Source: Clostridiales bacterium UBA7001 (lineage in GTDB: Bacteria > Bacillota > Clostridia > TANB77 > CAG-508). From it: DNA of 63,385 nt. Shown here one piece after another: positions 17,018 to 26,877 of this stretch. The stretch is taken from the NCBI GenBank assembly GCA_002449785.1, contig DJXP01000035.1, positions 1-63,385 on the forward strand. The letters run 5' to 3'. The notes under the pieces are model-generated. The model was not told where the DNA came from. It did not search any database and saw only the letters and a program-made list of their open reading frames with translations. A program made the position numbers and the translations under genes. The first letter of the stretch is position 1; each line of letters starts with the position of its first letter.

Positions 17018-19252
17018 ATGTTTGCAGAAGTAATAATTAATAGTAATGCTCGAGCATTAAATAAAACATTTGACTATATAGTACCTGTTAATCTTGAAAA
17101 AGATATCAAAATTGGTTCAAGGGTTTTTGTACCCTTTGGAAATGGTTCTAAAATTGATGATGGTTTTGTTATTAATCTAAAAAGTAACTCTGAATTTGCT
17201 AAAAAAGAAATAAAAAAAATTGAACCAGATGATAGCTTAAATGAATTTAAAATAAATTTAGCCAAACTAATGGCTAGAAAGTATTTTTGCAATATTTCAG
17301 ATTGTATAAAGCTAATGCTACCACCGGGTACGAGCAATAAAGATATAATAAACAGGATGAAAGATAAAAAAGGAAATTTTGTTTACTTAAATATTGAATA
17401 TAAAGAACTTCAAGAATTAATTAAATTAAAAAAGATAAAAAGTGAGAAACATATAAGGGTTATAAATTTTTTAGAAAATAATAATGGAATATATAAGTCT
17501 GATTTAGAAGTGCTTACAGATGTTAGTAGTAGTATTATAAAAACTCTTGAGAAAAATGGTTATATTAAAATCGTAGAAGAAAAAATAGAAAGAAATCCAT
17601 TTATTGGTAAAAATATAAAAAGAGATGATGAAAAGGAATTAACCGATGAACAAAAGAGTTGTTTCGAAAGTATAAAAACATCAATTCAAACTGAAAGTTT
17701 TTCATCTAATTTAATTTATGGTATTACTGGTTCTGGTAAAACAGAAATATATCTACAACTCATTAAAGAAGTATTAGATAAAGATAAATCTGCAATTGTA
17801 TTAGTGCCTGAAATTTCTCTTACTCCTCAAATGGTAGATCGATTTTTAGCAAGATTTGGTGAGGAAAATATAGCGGTTTTACATAGTAAGCTTTCAAATG
17901 GAGAAAGATATGATGAGTGGAAAAAAATCAAAAGCAATAGAAAAACTGTTGTAATAGGTGCTAGGTCTGCCATTTTTTCACCTGTAAATAATCTTGGAAT
18001 TATTATAATAGATGAAGAACATGATAGTTCATATAAGTCAGATACTACCCCAAGATATAATGCCAAAGATATAGGAAAATATATGGCTGAAAAAAATAAT
18101 TGTCCACTTGTTTTGGGAAGCGCAACCCCTGATATTGGTACAATGTATTTAGCCAAAAACAAAAAAATTAATTTGTATAGTTTAACTAAAAGAGCTAATA
18201 ATATGAAGCTTCCAAATGTTCAAGTAGTTGATATGAGAAATGAATTAGTTATTGGAAATAAATCTATGATTAGTTTAAAACTACAAGATAAGATTCAAAA
18301 AAATCTTCATAAGCAAAAGCAAACAATTTTATTCTTGAATAGAAGAGGATATTCTACTTTTATTATGTGTAGAGAATGTGGTTTTGTTGCTAAATGTAAG
18401 AATTGTAATATTAGTTTAACATATCATAGAAATATTAATAAACTAAAATGTCACTATTGTGGTTTTGAAACTAGTGTTTTAAAAGAATGTCCAGAATGTA
18501 AAAGTAATAAAATTAAATATTTTGGAACAGGTACGCAAAAATTAGAAGAAGAGGTACATAAACTATTTCCAAAAGCTTCAACTATTAGAATGGATATAGA
18601 TACAGTTAGTAAAAAAAATTCGCATGAAGTAATATTAAATAAATTTAAAAATGAAAAAATAGATATATTAATTGGGACTCAAATGGTAGTTAAGGGTCAT
18701 CATTTTCCAAATGTTACATTAGTAGGAGTAATTACAGCAGACGGATTGCTAAATTTAGAGGATTATAGATCTGCTGAAAAAACTTTTCAAACTTTAGTAC
18801 AAGTTGCTGGAAGATCGGGGCGAGAAGAAGCTGGTGATGTAATAATACAAACATATAATCCAGATCATTATGCAATAATAGATTCTAAAAAACAAGATTA
18901 TGATTTATTTTATAATGAAGAAATTGCATTGAGAAAAATGTTGAATTATCCACCATTTTGCGATATAATTATTATTAATTTTATGGGAACTAATTTAAAT
19001 GAAATTAATAATATATCAAATTTAGTTTATAAAAAAATATATTCTAATAAGCAGAATAAATTAATTATCTTTAAACCAGTTCCATCTCCAATAGACAGAA
19101 TTAACAATAAATATAGATGGAGAATTATAATAAAGTGTAAATTATCTAGTAAAATATTAGATATAATTAATAACGGAATTACTGATGATATTATTTATAA
19201 AAATAATAATACTAGAATTACTGTTGATATTAATCCAAATAGTATGAGTTAG
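17018..19252 (+). CDS. priA: Primosomal protein N' (replication restart helicase)
   Basis: 744 residues. The N-terminal DNA-binding domain opens FAEVIINSNARALNKTFDY. The helicase has Walker A GITGSGKTE, the DEEH box and the ATP-binding QVAGRSGR. Between the helicase lobes lies the zinc module (CRECG, CKNC, CHYCG, CPEC). PriA restarts stalled forks. It is followed by def and fmt as in many Firmicutes; coaBC, often just upstream, is not here. Confidence 0.96.
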   Translation: MFAEVIINSNARALNKTFDYIVPVNLEKDIKIGSRVFVPFGNGSKIDDGFVINLKSNSEFAKKEIKKIEPDDSLNEFKINLAKLMARKYFCNISDCIKLMLPPGTSNKDIINRMKDKKGNFVYLNIEYKELQELIKLKKIKSEKHIRVINFLENNNGIYKSDLEVLTDVSSSIIKTLEKNGYIKIVEEKIERNPFIGKNIKRDDEKELTDEQKSCFESIKTSIQTESFSSNLIYGITGSGKTEIYLQLIKEVLDKDKSAIVLVPEISLTPQMVDRFLARFGEENIAVLHSKLSNGERYDEWKKIKSNRKTVVIGARSAIFSPVNNLGIIIIDEEHDSSYKSDTTPRYNAKDIGKYMAEKNNCPLVLGSATPDIGTMYLAKNKKINLYSLTKRANNMKLPNVQVVDMRNELVIGNKSMISLKLQDKIQKNLHKQKQTILFLNRRGYSTFIMCRECGFVAKCKNCNISLTYHRNINKLKCHYCGFETSVLKECPECKSNKIKYFGTGTQKLEEEVHKLFPKASTIRMDIDTVSKKNSHEVILNKFKNEKIDILIGTQMVVKGHHFPNVTLVGVITADGLLNLEDYRSAEKTFQTLVQVAGRSGREEAGDVIIQTYNPDHYAIIDSKKQDYDLFYNEEIALRKMLNYPPFCDIIIINFMGTNLNEINNISNLVYKKIYSNKQNKLIIFKPVPSPIDRINNKYRWRIIIKCKLSSKILDIINNGITDDIIYKNNNTRITVDINPNSMS

Positions 19253-19299
19253 AATTTATAAAGGTTACTTATATTTAAACCTTGGAAAGGAATGAAAAA

Positions 19300-19803
19300 A
19301 TGGCAATAAGAAATTTAAGATATGAAGGAGATGAAATATTAAAAAAACGTGCTAGAGAAATAGAAGTTATTGATGATAAAATTAAAGAACTAGCACAAGA
19401 TATGATGGATACCATGCATAAATGGGATGGACTGGGGCTTGCTGCTCCTCAAGTTGGTATCTTAAAAAGAATAATTGTTATTGATTTATATGAAGAAGGA
19501 ACACAGTTTACTCTAATAAATCCAGTTATTATCAATGAAAAAGGTTTTCAAGAAGTTGAAGAGGGATGTCTTAGTTTCCCTAATAAATTTGGAAAAGTTG
19601 AAAGACCAAAAGAAATTATAGTAGAAGCTCTTAATTTAGATGGTAAAAAAGTAAAAATTAAAGCTAAAGATTTATTAGCACAAGCTTTATCACATGAAAT
19701 AGATCATTTAAATGGTATAGTATTTACAGAAAAAATTAAACCAGGAACTTTAGAGGTTGTTAGTGATGAAGATATAAGGAAAGCTAAAGAAGGGAAAAAA
19801 TAG
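19300..19803 (+). CDS. def: Peptide deformylase
   Basis: 167 residues from ATG 19300 (AIRNLRYEGD) behind GGAAAGGA. All three motifs are present: GLGLAAPQVG, EEGCLSFP and SHEIDHLNG, giving the Cys and two His metal ligands with the catalytic Glu. It removes the formyl group from nascent proteins, the partner of fmt one base downstream. Confidence 0.96.
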   Translation: MAIRNLRYEGDEILKKRAREIEVIDDKIKELAQDMMDTMHKWDGLGLAAPQVGILKRIIVIDLYEEGTQFTLINPVIINEKGFQEVEEGCLSFPNKFGKVERPKEIIVEALNLDGKKVKIKAKDLLAQALSHEIDHLNGIVFTEKIKPGTLEVVSDEDIRKAKEGKK

Positions 19804-19804
19804 T

Positions 19805-20779
19805 ATGAAAATTGTCTTTATGGGTACACCTGACTTTTCAGTTAAATCATTAGATAAACTAAATAGTAATGGAATAGAAATATGTGCTGTAGTAACAACA
19901 CCTGATAGAAAATCTGGAAGAGGTATGAAGACCATTCCATCACCTGTTAAAGAATATGCCATTAAAAATAATATTAAAATATTTCAACCAGAAAAAATTT
20001 CAAAAAATACTGAATTTAAAGAACAAATTAGGAATATGGAGCCTGATTTAGTTTGTGTAGTATCATATGGAATAATACTTCCTAAATCATTTTTAGAGAT
20101 ACCTAAATATGGATGTATTAATGTTCATCCATCTTTGCTTCCAAAATATAGAGGTTCTGCACCTATACAATGGGCTGTTTTAAATGGAGATAAAAAAACT
20201 GGTGTTACAATAATGTATTTAAATGAAAAAATGGATGCAGGAGATATTATTGTTCAAAAAGAAGTAGACATTGGAGAAAATGAAACAACAGGAGAATTAT
20301 GGGAAAGACTTGGAAGTATAGGAGCTGATTTATTATTAGAAAGTGTAAATAGAATTTCTAATAATACAGCAAAAAGGATCCCACAAGAAGGGGATGTGAC
20401 TTTTGCACCTATGCTAACTAAAGAAATGGCACGAATAGATTGGAGTAAAAATACCAATGAAATAAAAAATTTGGTAAGAGGTTTAAATCCTATAATGGGG
20501 GCTTTTTCTATATTAAATAATAAAAAGATTAAATTTTGGAAAGTAGAAAGAGTTGATGCTAATGAGTATGAAGAAAAATTTAAATTATATGAACATGTTG
20601 AATATAAAAATGCTATAGCAGGAGAAATATTAATTGCCAATGATAAAATGGGGTTATATATAAAAACTATTGATGGAATAATTTCTGTATTAGAAATACA
20701 AGGTGAGAATGCAAAAAAAATGAGTATAGATAATTATTTAAGAGGTAATAAAATTAAAATTGGAGAAAGATTTGAATAA
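19805..20779 (+). CDS. fmt: Methionyl-tRNA formyltransferase
   Basis: 324 residues. FMGTPDFSVKSL opens the protein, and INVHPSLLPKYRGSAPIQ carries the catalytic Asn and His, with GVTIMYLNEKMDAGDI supplying the Asp. It formylates initiator Met-tRNA. It almost abuts def, so the two are cotranscribed. Confidence 0.96.
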   Translation: MKIVFMGTPDFSVKSLDKLNSNGIEICAVVTTPDRKSGRGMKTIPSPVKEYAIKNNIKIFQPEKISKNTEFKEQIRNMEPDLVCVVSYGIILPKSFLEIPKYGCINVHPSLLPKYRGSAPIQWAVLNGDKKTGVTIMYLNEKMDAGDIIVQKEVDIGENETTGELWERLGSIGADLLLESVNRISNNTAKRIPQEGDVTFAPMLTKEMARIDWSKNTNEIKNLVRGLNPIMGAFSILNNKKIKFWKVERVDANEYEEKFKLYEHVEYKNAIAGEILIANDKMGLYIKTIDGIISVLEIQGENAKKMSIDNYLRGNKIKIGERFE

Positions 20780-20795
20780 TTATTTTTTATATTAC

Positions 20796-20824
20796 TTGTA
20801 AAAAAATAATTATATTGATATACT
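20796..20824 (+). promoter_or_regulatory. Promoter of the Asp23 operon
   Basis: TTGTAA and TATACT with 17 bases between, the same pair of boxes as the tRNA-Gln promoter at 59332. It lies 36 bases before the Asp23 start. Confidence 0.6.
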
Positions 20825-20860
20825 TAATGTAATTTTTAAAGATAAAAGGAGGCTTTTTTT

Positions 20861-21316
20861 ATGGATGAGAATAATTTAAATAGTGAAAATATTGAAGAAA
20901 ATGTTGATGAAATAACTGTTGAAGGAAACGATACTGTTAAAATTGCAAATGAGGCAGTTGCAACATATGCTGGAATTGCAGTATCTGAGGTTTCTGGAGT
21001 ATATGGTATGTCTGGTGGATTTGCAGGATTAACAGAAGCTTTAAGTGGTAAGAAAAGTTTGACAAAAGGAATAAAAGTTGATGTTGGAGAAAAAGATGCT
21101 AAAATTGATGTTAGTATAATTGTTGAATATGGTGCTAGAATTCCTGATGTTGCTTTTGAAATTCAAACAAAAGTTAAGAAATCTGTTGAGAATATGACAG
21201 GACTAAAAGTATTAGAAGTAAATGTTCATGTACAAGGTGTGCATGCTATTACTGAAAAAGAAGAAAAAGAAGAACCAGTAGAAGTAGTAGCTGAATCAGA
21301 AGAAACAAATGAATAA
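20861..21316 (+). CDS. Asp23/Gls24 family envelope stress protein
   Basis: 151 residues with acidic tails at both ends. The core (about 22-130) has IANEAVATYAGIAVSEVSGVYGMSGG and the DVSIIVEYGARIPDVAFEIQ block of the family. Asp23 proteins are soluble and held at the membrane by AmaP, encoded next. It starts behind AAAGGAGG and heads an operon running through the membrane partners to nusB-xseA. Confidence 0.92.
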   Translation: MDENNLNSENIEENVDEITVEGNDTVKIANEAVATYAGIAVSEVSGVYGMSGGFAGLTEALSGKKSLTKGIKVDVGEKDAKIDVSIIVEYGARIPDVAFEIQTKVKKSVENMTGLKVLEVNVHVQGVHAITEKEEKEEPVEVVAESEETNE

Positions 21317-21340
21317 AATTAATAATGGAAGGAAAATAAG

Positions 21341-21994
21341 ATGAAATTTTTTGATAAATTAGTTTTAAAAATTTTTTCAATAATTATAATTGCATTAACA
21401 ATTACAGTAATTTTAGTAATGACAAATGTTTTATCTATAAATTCAATAAGTGCATTTATTATAAAATTTACAGATTATGAAAATGGTATAAAAATTTTAA
21501 TTGTATGTTTAGCTGTTTTAATGCTACTTGCAATAAAGGGATTGTTTTTTACGAGTAAACCAAATACTCAAAGTTCAAAAGATGGAATTATTTTAGAAAA
21601 TAGTAGTGGGAAACTAATTATTTCAAAAGAAAGTTTGGAAAACTTAATTCATAGTGTTGTAAAAGATGTTCCTGGTGCTGAAACTGTTATGAGTAAAACT
21701 TTTTTAGATAAAGACAAAAACTTAATAGTTTATGTGACCGTTATAGTTAGCAAAGATGTTATGCTAAAAGATATTACTATGGAATTGCAAAATAAAGTCA
21801 AAGATGCAATGAAAAAGACTGCAGATTTAGATGTTAAAGAAGTAAATATAAAAATTAGGAATATTTCTTCTAAGAAAATTAAAGGACTTCCAGAGCCAAG
21901 TACTAGTGAAATTGAGCAAGATGAAAATGATGTTAATGAAACTAATATAGAATTAAATGATGAAGAAAATAATGACAATATTGATAATGAATAA
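21341..21994 (+). CDS. amaP: AmaP-type alkaline shock membrane anchor
   Basis: 217 residues. Two membrane segments (about 7-28 and 50-68) are followed by an Asp23-like cytosolic domain (GAETVMSKTFLDKDKNLIVYVTVIV) and an acidic tail. In Staphylococcus AmaP tethers Asp23 to the membrane. It lies 24 bases after the Asp23 gene. Confidence 0.85.
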   Translation: MKFFDKLVLKIFSIIIIALTITVILVMTNVLSINSISAFIIKFTDYENGIKILIVCLAVLMLLAIKGLFFTSKPNTQSSKDGIILENSSGKLIISKESLENLIHSVVKDVPGAETVMSKTFLDKDKNLIVYVTVIVSKDVMLKDITMELQNKVKDAMKKTADLDVKEVNIKIRNISSKKIKGLPEPSTSEIEQDENDVNETNIELNDEENNDNIDNE

Positions 21995-22041
21995 ATTTAT
22001 GATATATAGAAGCATCTATTTTTATTAAGGAGGAATAAAAA

Positions 22042-22284
22042 ATGAATAACGATAAAAATGATTTTGATAATGAAGTGAATGATAATAGCTTAAATAATTT
22101 TCTTCAAAAATATGGAGGAGCAATTATAGGAGCAGTAGTTGCAATACTATTATGTTTTACACAATTATATAAATTAGTTATTATTGTTGTTGTTATAATT
22201 GCAGGTATTTTGGCAGGAAATTATATCCAGAAAAATAAAGATGATGTAAAAGAAAGATTAAAAGAACTTATCGATAAATTTTAG
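22042..22284 (+). CDS. DUF2273-type small membrane protein
   Basis: 80 residues with a polar N-terminus and two close hydrophobic segments (FLQKYGGAIIGAVVAILLC and LVIIVVVIIAGILAGNYI), ending in a lysine-rich tail. This small protein regularly accompanies Asp23 and AmaP. The ribosome site is AAGGAGGA. Confidence 0.78.
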   Translation: MNNDKNDFDNEVNDNSLNNFLQKYGGAIIGAVVAILLCFTQLYKLVIIVVVIIAGILAGNYIQKNKDDVKERLKELIDKF

Positions 22285-22293
22285 GAGGATAAA

Positions 22294-22722
22294 ATGTTAA
22301 GATCAGCAATGAGGGAATTAGCTTTTAAGTTAGTATATGAACTTGAAGTACAAAAAGAAAATACAGATGAACAGTTTGAATTATTTATTGAAAATAATGA
22401 TGTAAAAGAAGAAAGTGTGATTGAATATTTAAAAGACATTAAACAAGGAATAATTAATAATTCAGATGAAATAAATGAATTAATTAAATCTAATTTAAAA
22501 GATAATTGGAGTTTAAATCGAATTTCTAAAATTAATATAAGCTTAATAAAACTTGCTATTTATGAAATGATATATAAGTCTTTACCATATAAAGTAGCAA
22601 TTAATGAAGTGGTTGAACTAGCTAAGAAATATGCAGATGAATCAGCTCCTGTTTTTATTAATGGAATTTTAGCAAGTATAGTTAAAGAAAAAAACTTGAA
22701 TGGAGAAATTAATGAAAATTAA
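22294..22722 (+). CDS. nusB: Transcription antitermination factor NusB
   Basis: 142-residue all-helical protein binding boxA RNA with NusE. RELAFKLVYELE near the start and ISLIKLAIYEMIYKSLPYKVAINEVVELAKKYADE near the end are the family blocks. It starts behind TAGGAGGA and overlaps the xseA start by 11 bases, the common nusB-xseA coupling. Confidence 0.94.
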   Translation: MLRSAMRELAFKLVYELEVQKENTDEQFELFIENNDVKEESVIEYLKDIKQGIINNSDEINELIKSNLKDNWSLNRISKINISLIKLAIYEMIYKSLPYKVAINEVVELAKKYADESAPVFINGILASIVKEKNLNGEINEN

Positions 22723-23900
22723 TCCAATTACTGTTACTGAACTTAATAGATATGTTAAAGAAAAAGTAGCGGAAGATGAGTATTTAAATAGTGTTTATGT
22801 GAAAGGAGAAATTTCAAATTTTAAACATCATTATACAGGTCATATGTATTTTACTTTAAAAGATGAAAACTCTTTAATAAAATGTGTTATGTTTAAATCT
22901 CAGACTGCTACTTTAAATTTTATACCTAAAGATGGAATGAAAGTATTAGTTTTAGGCTCAGTTGCTGTATATGAAAGAGATGGAGTTTATCAAATATATT
23001 GTAAAGCTATGCAAGAAGATGGAATGGGGAGCCTCTATATAGCGTATGAAAAGCTTAAGAAAAAGTTGGAGCTTGAAGGACTATTTGATGAAAAACATAA
23101 AAAGAAGATTCCATTTATGCCTAAAATAATAGGTGTACTTACTTCAAATACTGGAGCGGTAATAAGAGATATAATAAATGTATCTACAAGAAGAAATCCA
23201 AATGTTTACATTAGATTATTGCCTGTTCCAGTACAAGGAGAAGGAGCAAGTCAAAAAATTGCTAAAGCAATAAAAATTATGAATGAAAAAAAATTAGCTG
23301 ATGTAATTATTTTAGCAAGAGGTGGGGGATCTTTAGAAGATTTATGGCCATTTAATGAAGAAATAGTTGCTAGAAGTATATATGAATCTGAATTACCAAT
23401 AATTTCGGCTGTTCGGACATGAAACTGATTTTACTATTTCTGATTTTGTAGCTGATTTGAGGGCACCAACACCATCTGCTGCTGCTGAATTAGCTGTAAC
23501 TGATATATCTGAATTACAATATGATATTAATTTATACCAAAGAAGAATGAAAATAGCATTAAAAAGAAAAACAGAAATTATGAGATTAAAATATGAAAAG
23601 TTAATTAATTCTAAAGTATATAAAGAACCTTTTTTAAGAATTAATGATTTATATTTAAGAATAGATAAAAGTGTTAAATCTATTGAAAATATTGCAATGA
23701 GAAAACTAAAAGATTCAAAAATTGATGCAACAAAATTAATTACAAAATTAGATACATTAAGTCCATTAAAAACACTTACAAGAGGATATTCGTTAATTGA
23801 ATATAATAATAACATTATTTCAAAGGCATCTGATTTAAAAAAAGATATGGAAATAGATATTAGATTTCATGATGGAAGTAAACATGCTAAAATACTTTAG
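22712..23900 (+). CDS. xseA: Exodeoxyribonuclease VII large subunit, read through a +1 frameshift at CGG
   Basis: Full product about 395 residues. The first frame (22712-23413) carries the OB-fold and the start of the nuclease domain, ending LPIISAV. There the next codon is CGG (23414-23416) followed by ACA and TGA. Skipping the C gives GGA CAT GAA ACT, that is GHETDFTISDFVADLRAPTPSAAAELAV, exactly the conserved family sequence, and the new frame is open to 23900. Everything else is intact. Either a +1 event at CGG makes the protein or an extra C breaks it; two other genes show the same change. xseB lies downstream. Confidence 0.88.
23414..23417 (+). other. CGG-associated +1 frameshift site in xseA
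   Basis: Zero frame: GTT CGG ACA TGA. Plus-one frame: GTT (C) GGA CAT GAA. The restored glycine is the invariant G of GHETD. Confidence 0.85.
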
Positions 23901-23909
23901 GAGGGAAAT

Positions 23910-24410
23910 ATGAATAAAAAAATTGTTTATATAAGTATTTGTATAATACTTATTCTTGTAATAATATTCTTAATGAAAAACAATGGAGGTAATAATATAT
24001 CAAATGAAGTATTAACTGAGAATATTATTGAAGAAAATGTATTAAATGAAGAAGAAAATATTATTGATGAAAATACTACAATAGTTGAAAATGTAATTAA
24101 TAATGTAGCTATTGAAGAAAACAATACAGTTCAAACTATTCAAAATGCTATAGTACAAGATAATTTAATATCATCTCCAGAAAAAAATGCATATGAATCT
24201 GAAAAAGATTTAGGAAGCACTAGTAAAAAACAAGAAGCTATTAATATGGTTAAAGAATATTGGGGAGAAGATAATACAGTAACTTTTTCTTGTGATTCTG
24301 TTACATCTAATGGAGAATATATTATTGCGGTTGTTTCTAAGAATACAGCATCTGTTAGTGGATATTTTAGAGTAAATCTTGAAAAAAAGACTGTTGAAGT
24401 GGACTACTAA
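23910..24410 (+). CDS. Membrane-anchored unknown protein inside the xse operon
   Basis: 166 residues behind AGGAGGG. One N-terminal membrane segment (about 5-22) is followed by an Asn/Glu/Ile-rich, probably disordered stretch (about 27-95) and a small folded C-terminal domain (EAINMVKEYWGEDNTVTFSC to FRVNLEKKTVEVDY) that resembles a PepSY-like unit. It is placed between xseA and xseB, an odd position. Function unknown. Confidence 0.6.
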   Translation: MNKKIVYISICIILILVIIFLMKNNGGNNISNEVLTENIIEENVLNEEENIIDENTTIVENVINNVAIEENNTVQTIQNAIVQDNLISSPEKNAYESEKDLGSTSKKQEAINMVKEYWGEDNTVTFSCDSVTSNGEYIIAVVSKNTASVSGYFRVNLEKKTVEVDY

Positions 24411-24471
24411 AGGCTGTATGATAGTGTTTGTACTTGTTTTAAACTAATTTAAGATTGGATGGTAAATAAAT

Positions 24472-24705
24472 ATGGCAAAAAAGGAAGATATGAATTTTGA
24501 AGATGTTTTAAAAAAATTAGAAGATATTACTAATAAATTAGAAAAAGAATCTCTTACATTAGATGAATCTGTAAAGCTTTTTGAAGAAGGAACAGAGCTT
24601 TCAAAAAAATGTAATGAAATCTTGGAAAATGCAGAAAAAAGAATTACAATTTTATTAAATGAAAATGGAGAAATTAAGGAGGATAGCTTTACAGCTGAAG
24701 ACTAA
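24472..24705 (+). CDS. xseB: Exodeoxyribonuclease VII small subunit
   Basis: 77 residues. FEDVLKKLEDITNKLEKESL and LDESVKLFEEGTELSKKC form the two-helix hairpin of XseB, which binds the XseA stalk. A 23910-24410 gene separates it from xseA. Confidence 0.93.
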   Translation: MAKKEDMNFEDVLKKLEDITNKLEKESLTLDESVKLFEEGTELSKKCNEILENAEKRITILLNENGEIKEDSFTAED

Positions 24706-24706
24706 T

Positions 24707-25147
24707 ATGAATTTTTTTGAAGAAATAATAACTAATAAGTGTATATACATTCCATTTTTATTATGGTTTTTTATACAACTTTTTAAATTTTTAACAGATT
24801 TAATAGTTAATAAAAGAATTAATATAAAGAGAATTATGGGAGCAGGTGGGATGCCAAGTTCACATTCTGCTGTTGTAAGTTCACTTGCTATATTAATTGG
24901 TAAAGATTATGGATTTAATTCAGGTGTTTTTGCTTTATCACTTATTATGGCTTTTGTTGTGATGTATGATGCAGCTGGGATTAGAAGAGCAGCAGGAAAG
25001 CAAGCTACGATATTAAACAGAATATTAGAAACACCTGGACTTACTACTGGTGAAGTACAAGAAAAATTAATAGAGGCATTGGGACATACACCAATACAAG
25101 TTTTTGTAGGAGCAATTATAGGGGTAATAGTTGGAGCTATAGTATAA
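24707..25147 (+). CDS. Divergent PAP2 family membrane protein (DUF212)
   Basis: 146 residues from ATG 24707, one base after the xseB stop, so translation is probably coupled. GAGGMPSSHSAVVSSLA resembles the phosphatase motif of PAP2 enzymes, and YDAAGIRRAAGKQA and LGHTPIQVFVGAIIG match the DUF212 (YuiD-like) family. Four or more membrane segments. The biochemical role is not established for the family. Confidence 0.87.
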   Translation: MNFFEEIITNKCIYIPFLLWFFIQLFKFLTDLIVNKRINIKRIMGAGGMPSSHSAVVSSLAILIGKDYGFNSGVFALSLIMAFVVMYDAAGIRRAAGKQATILNRILETPGLTTGEVQEKLIEALGHTPIQVFVGAIIGVIVGAIV

Positions 25148-25165
25148 AATATAAGGAGGTTTCCT

Positions 25166-26827
25166 ATGACAGATTTAGAAATTTCAAGAACAATTCAACT
25201 TGATAAAATTGTTGATGTTGCTAAAAAAAATGGAATTACAGAAGATGACCTTGAATTATTTGGAAAGTATAAAGCTAAAATCTCAAATGAGTTTATAAAG
25301 AAGAAAGAAAAAGAAAAAGACGGGAAACTTATATTAGTTACAGCAATAAATCCTACTCCACTTGGTGAAGGTAAAACAACAATAGCTATTGGCTTATCTG
25401 ATGCAATAAATAAAATTGGGAAAAAATCTATTTTAGCTTTAAGAGAGCCATCTCTAGGACCTGTTTTTGGTTTAAAAGGAGGAGCAACTGGTGGTGGACT
25501 TGCACAAATTGCTCCAATGGATGATATAAACTTACATTTTACCGGTGATATACATGCAATTACATCTGCGAATAATTTATTAGCTGCTTTAATTGATAAT
25601 CATATTTTTTTTGGTAATAAATTAGGATTTAAAAAAGTTATATGGAAAAGATGCTTAGATTTGAATGATAGAGCTTTACGAGAAGTTGAAATAGGCTTAT
25701 CAGGTGAAAAGAATATGAAACCTAGGAAAGATGGTTTTGATATATCAGTTGCATCAGAAATAATGGCAATTTTCTGTTTATCAGAAAATATTAAAGATTT
25801 GGAAAGAAGATTAGGAAATATAGTATGTGGTTATAATGACTTAGATGAGCCTATATTTGCTAAACAGTTAAAGGCTGAAGGACCGTTAACAGCTATTTTA
25901 AAAGATGCATTAAAACCAAATATTGTACAAACATTAGAACATAATTTAGCAATTGTTCATGGTGGACCATTTGCAAATATTGCACATGGATGTAATAGTG
26001 TAATTGCTACAAAACTTGCATTAAAGCTTGGAGATTATGTAGTTACAGAAGCAGGATTTGGAGCTGATTTGGGTGCTGAAAAATTTGTTAATATTAAGTG
26101 TAGAAAAACGGGGCTTAATCCTTCTGTATGTGTATGTGTTGCTACATTGAAAGCTTTAAAATATCATGGTGGAGTTGGAAAAGATAAGTGCACAGAGGAA
26201 AATTTAGAAGCATTAGAACTAGGAATAGAGAATTTAATTAAACATATTAAAAATATAAAAGAAGTTTTTGGATTAACTCCAATTGTTGCAATTAATAAAT
26301 ATAAAAATGACAGTGAAAAAGAAATAGAATTATTAGAAGAAAAGTTAAACATCTTAAGTATTCCTCTTAGCTTAGCTGATGTGTGGGGTGAAGGTGGAAA
26401 TGGAGCAATTGATCTAGCAAATAAAGTCATTAAGCTTTGTGAAGAAAAAAACAGTATAAAATTTGTTTATGATGATAATGATAATATTAAGACTAAAATA
26501 GAAAAAGTAGCCAAAAATGTATATGGAGCAAAAGGAGTCGAATTTTCAGAAGAAGCAATAGAAAGCATAAATAAAATAGAAAAATTAGGATATAAAAAAT
26601 ATCCAGTATGTATTGCAAAAACACAGTATTCATTTTCAGATGATCCTAAAAACTTATTATGTAATAATCCATTTAATATTCATGTTAGTGAAGTAATACT
26701 AAAAAATGGATCAGAATTTGTAGTTGCAAAAACTGGAAAAATTCATACTATGCCAGGGCTTCCTAAAGTTCCTGCTGCTGAAAACATTAGTGTAAATGAA
26801 AACGAAGAAATAATTGGAATTTTTTAG
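25166..26827 (+). CDS. fhs: Formate--tetrahydrofolate ligase
   Basis: 553 residues making 10-formyl-THF from formate, ATP and THF. The P-loop is TPLGEGKTT (about 63-71). EPSLGPVFGLKGGATGGG, NLHFTGDIHAI and VTEAGFGADLGAEKF are family signatures. It starts behind AAGGAGG. It supplies one-carbon units for purines and formyl-Met and may take part in acetogenic C1 metabolism, though no other C1 genes are present. Confidence 0.97.
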   Translation: MTDLEISRTIQLDKIVDVAKKNGITEDDLELFGKYKAKISNEFIKKKEKEKDGKLILVTAINPTPLGEGKTTIAIGLSDAINKIGKKSILALREPSLGPVFGLKGGATGGGLAQIAPMDDINLHFTGDIHAITSANNLLAALIDNHIFFGNKLGFKKVIWKRCLDLNDRALREVEIGLSGEKNMKPRKDGFDISVASEIMAIFCLSENIKDLERRLGNIVCGYNDLDEPIFAKQLKAEGPLTAILKDALKPNIVQTLEHNLAIVHGGPFANIAHGCNSVIATKLALKLGDYVVTEAGFGADLGAEKFVNIKCRKTGLNPSVCVCVATLKALKYHGGVGKDKCTEENLEALELGIENLIKHIKNIKEVFGLTPIVAINKYKNDSEKEIELLEEKLNILSIPLSLADVWGEGGNGAIDLANKVIKLCEEKNSIKFVYDDNDNIKTKIEKVAKNVYGAKGVEFSEEAIESINKIEKLGYKKYPVCIAKTQYSFSDDPKNLLCNNPFNIHVSEVILKNGSEFVVAKTGKIHTMPGLPKVPAAENISVNENEEIIGIF

Positions 26828-26845
26828 ATTAATAAAATAGAAAAG

Positions 26846-26877
26846 AAAAATGGAACTGTTGAAGTTCCATTTTTTTA
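26846..26877. terminator. Bidirectional terminator after fhs
   Basis: AAAAATGGAAC pairs with GTTCCATTTTT around TGTTGAA, with A-runs and T-runs on both sides. The stop of the minus-strand gene lies in the T-run. Confidence 0.85.

Noticed and set aside
25140..25170. Riboswitch before fhs (for example THF type)
   Set aside because: The gap to the preceding gene is only 18 bases, too short for a riboswitch.
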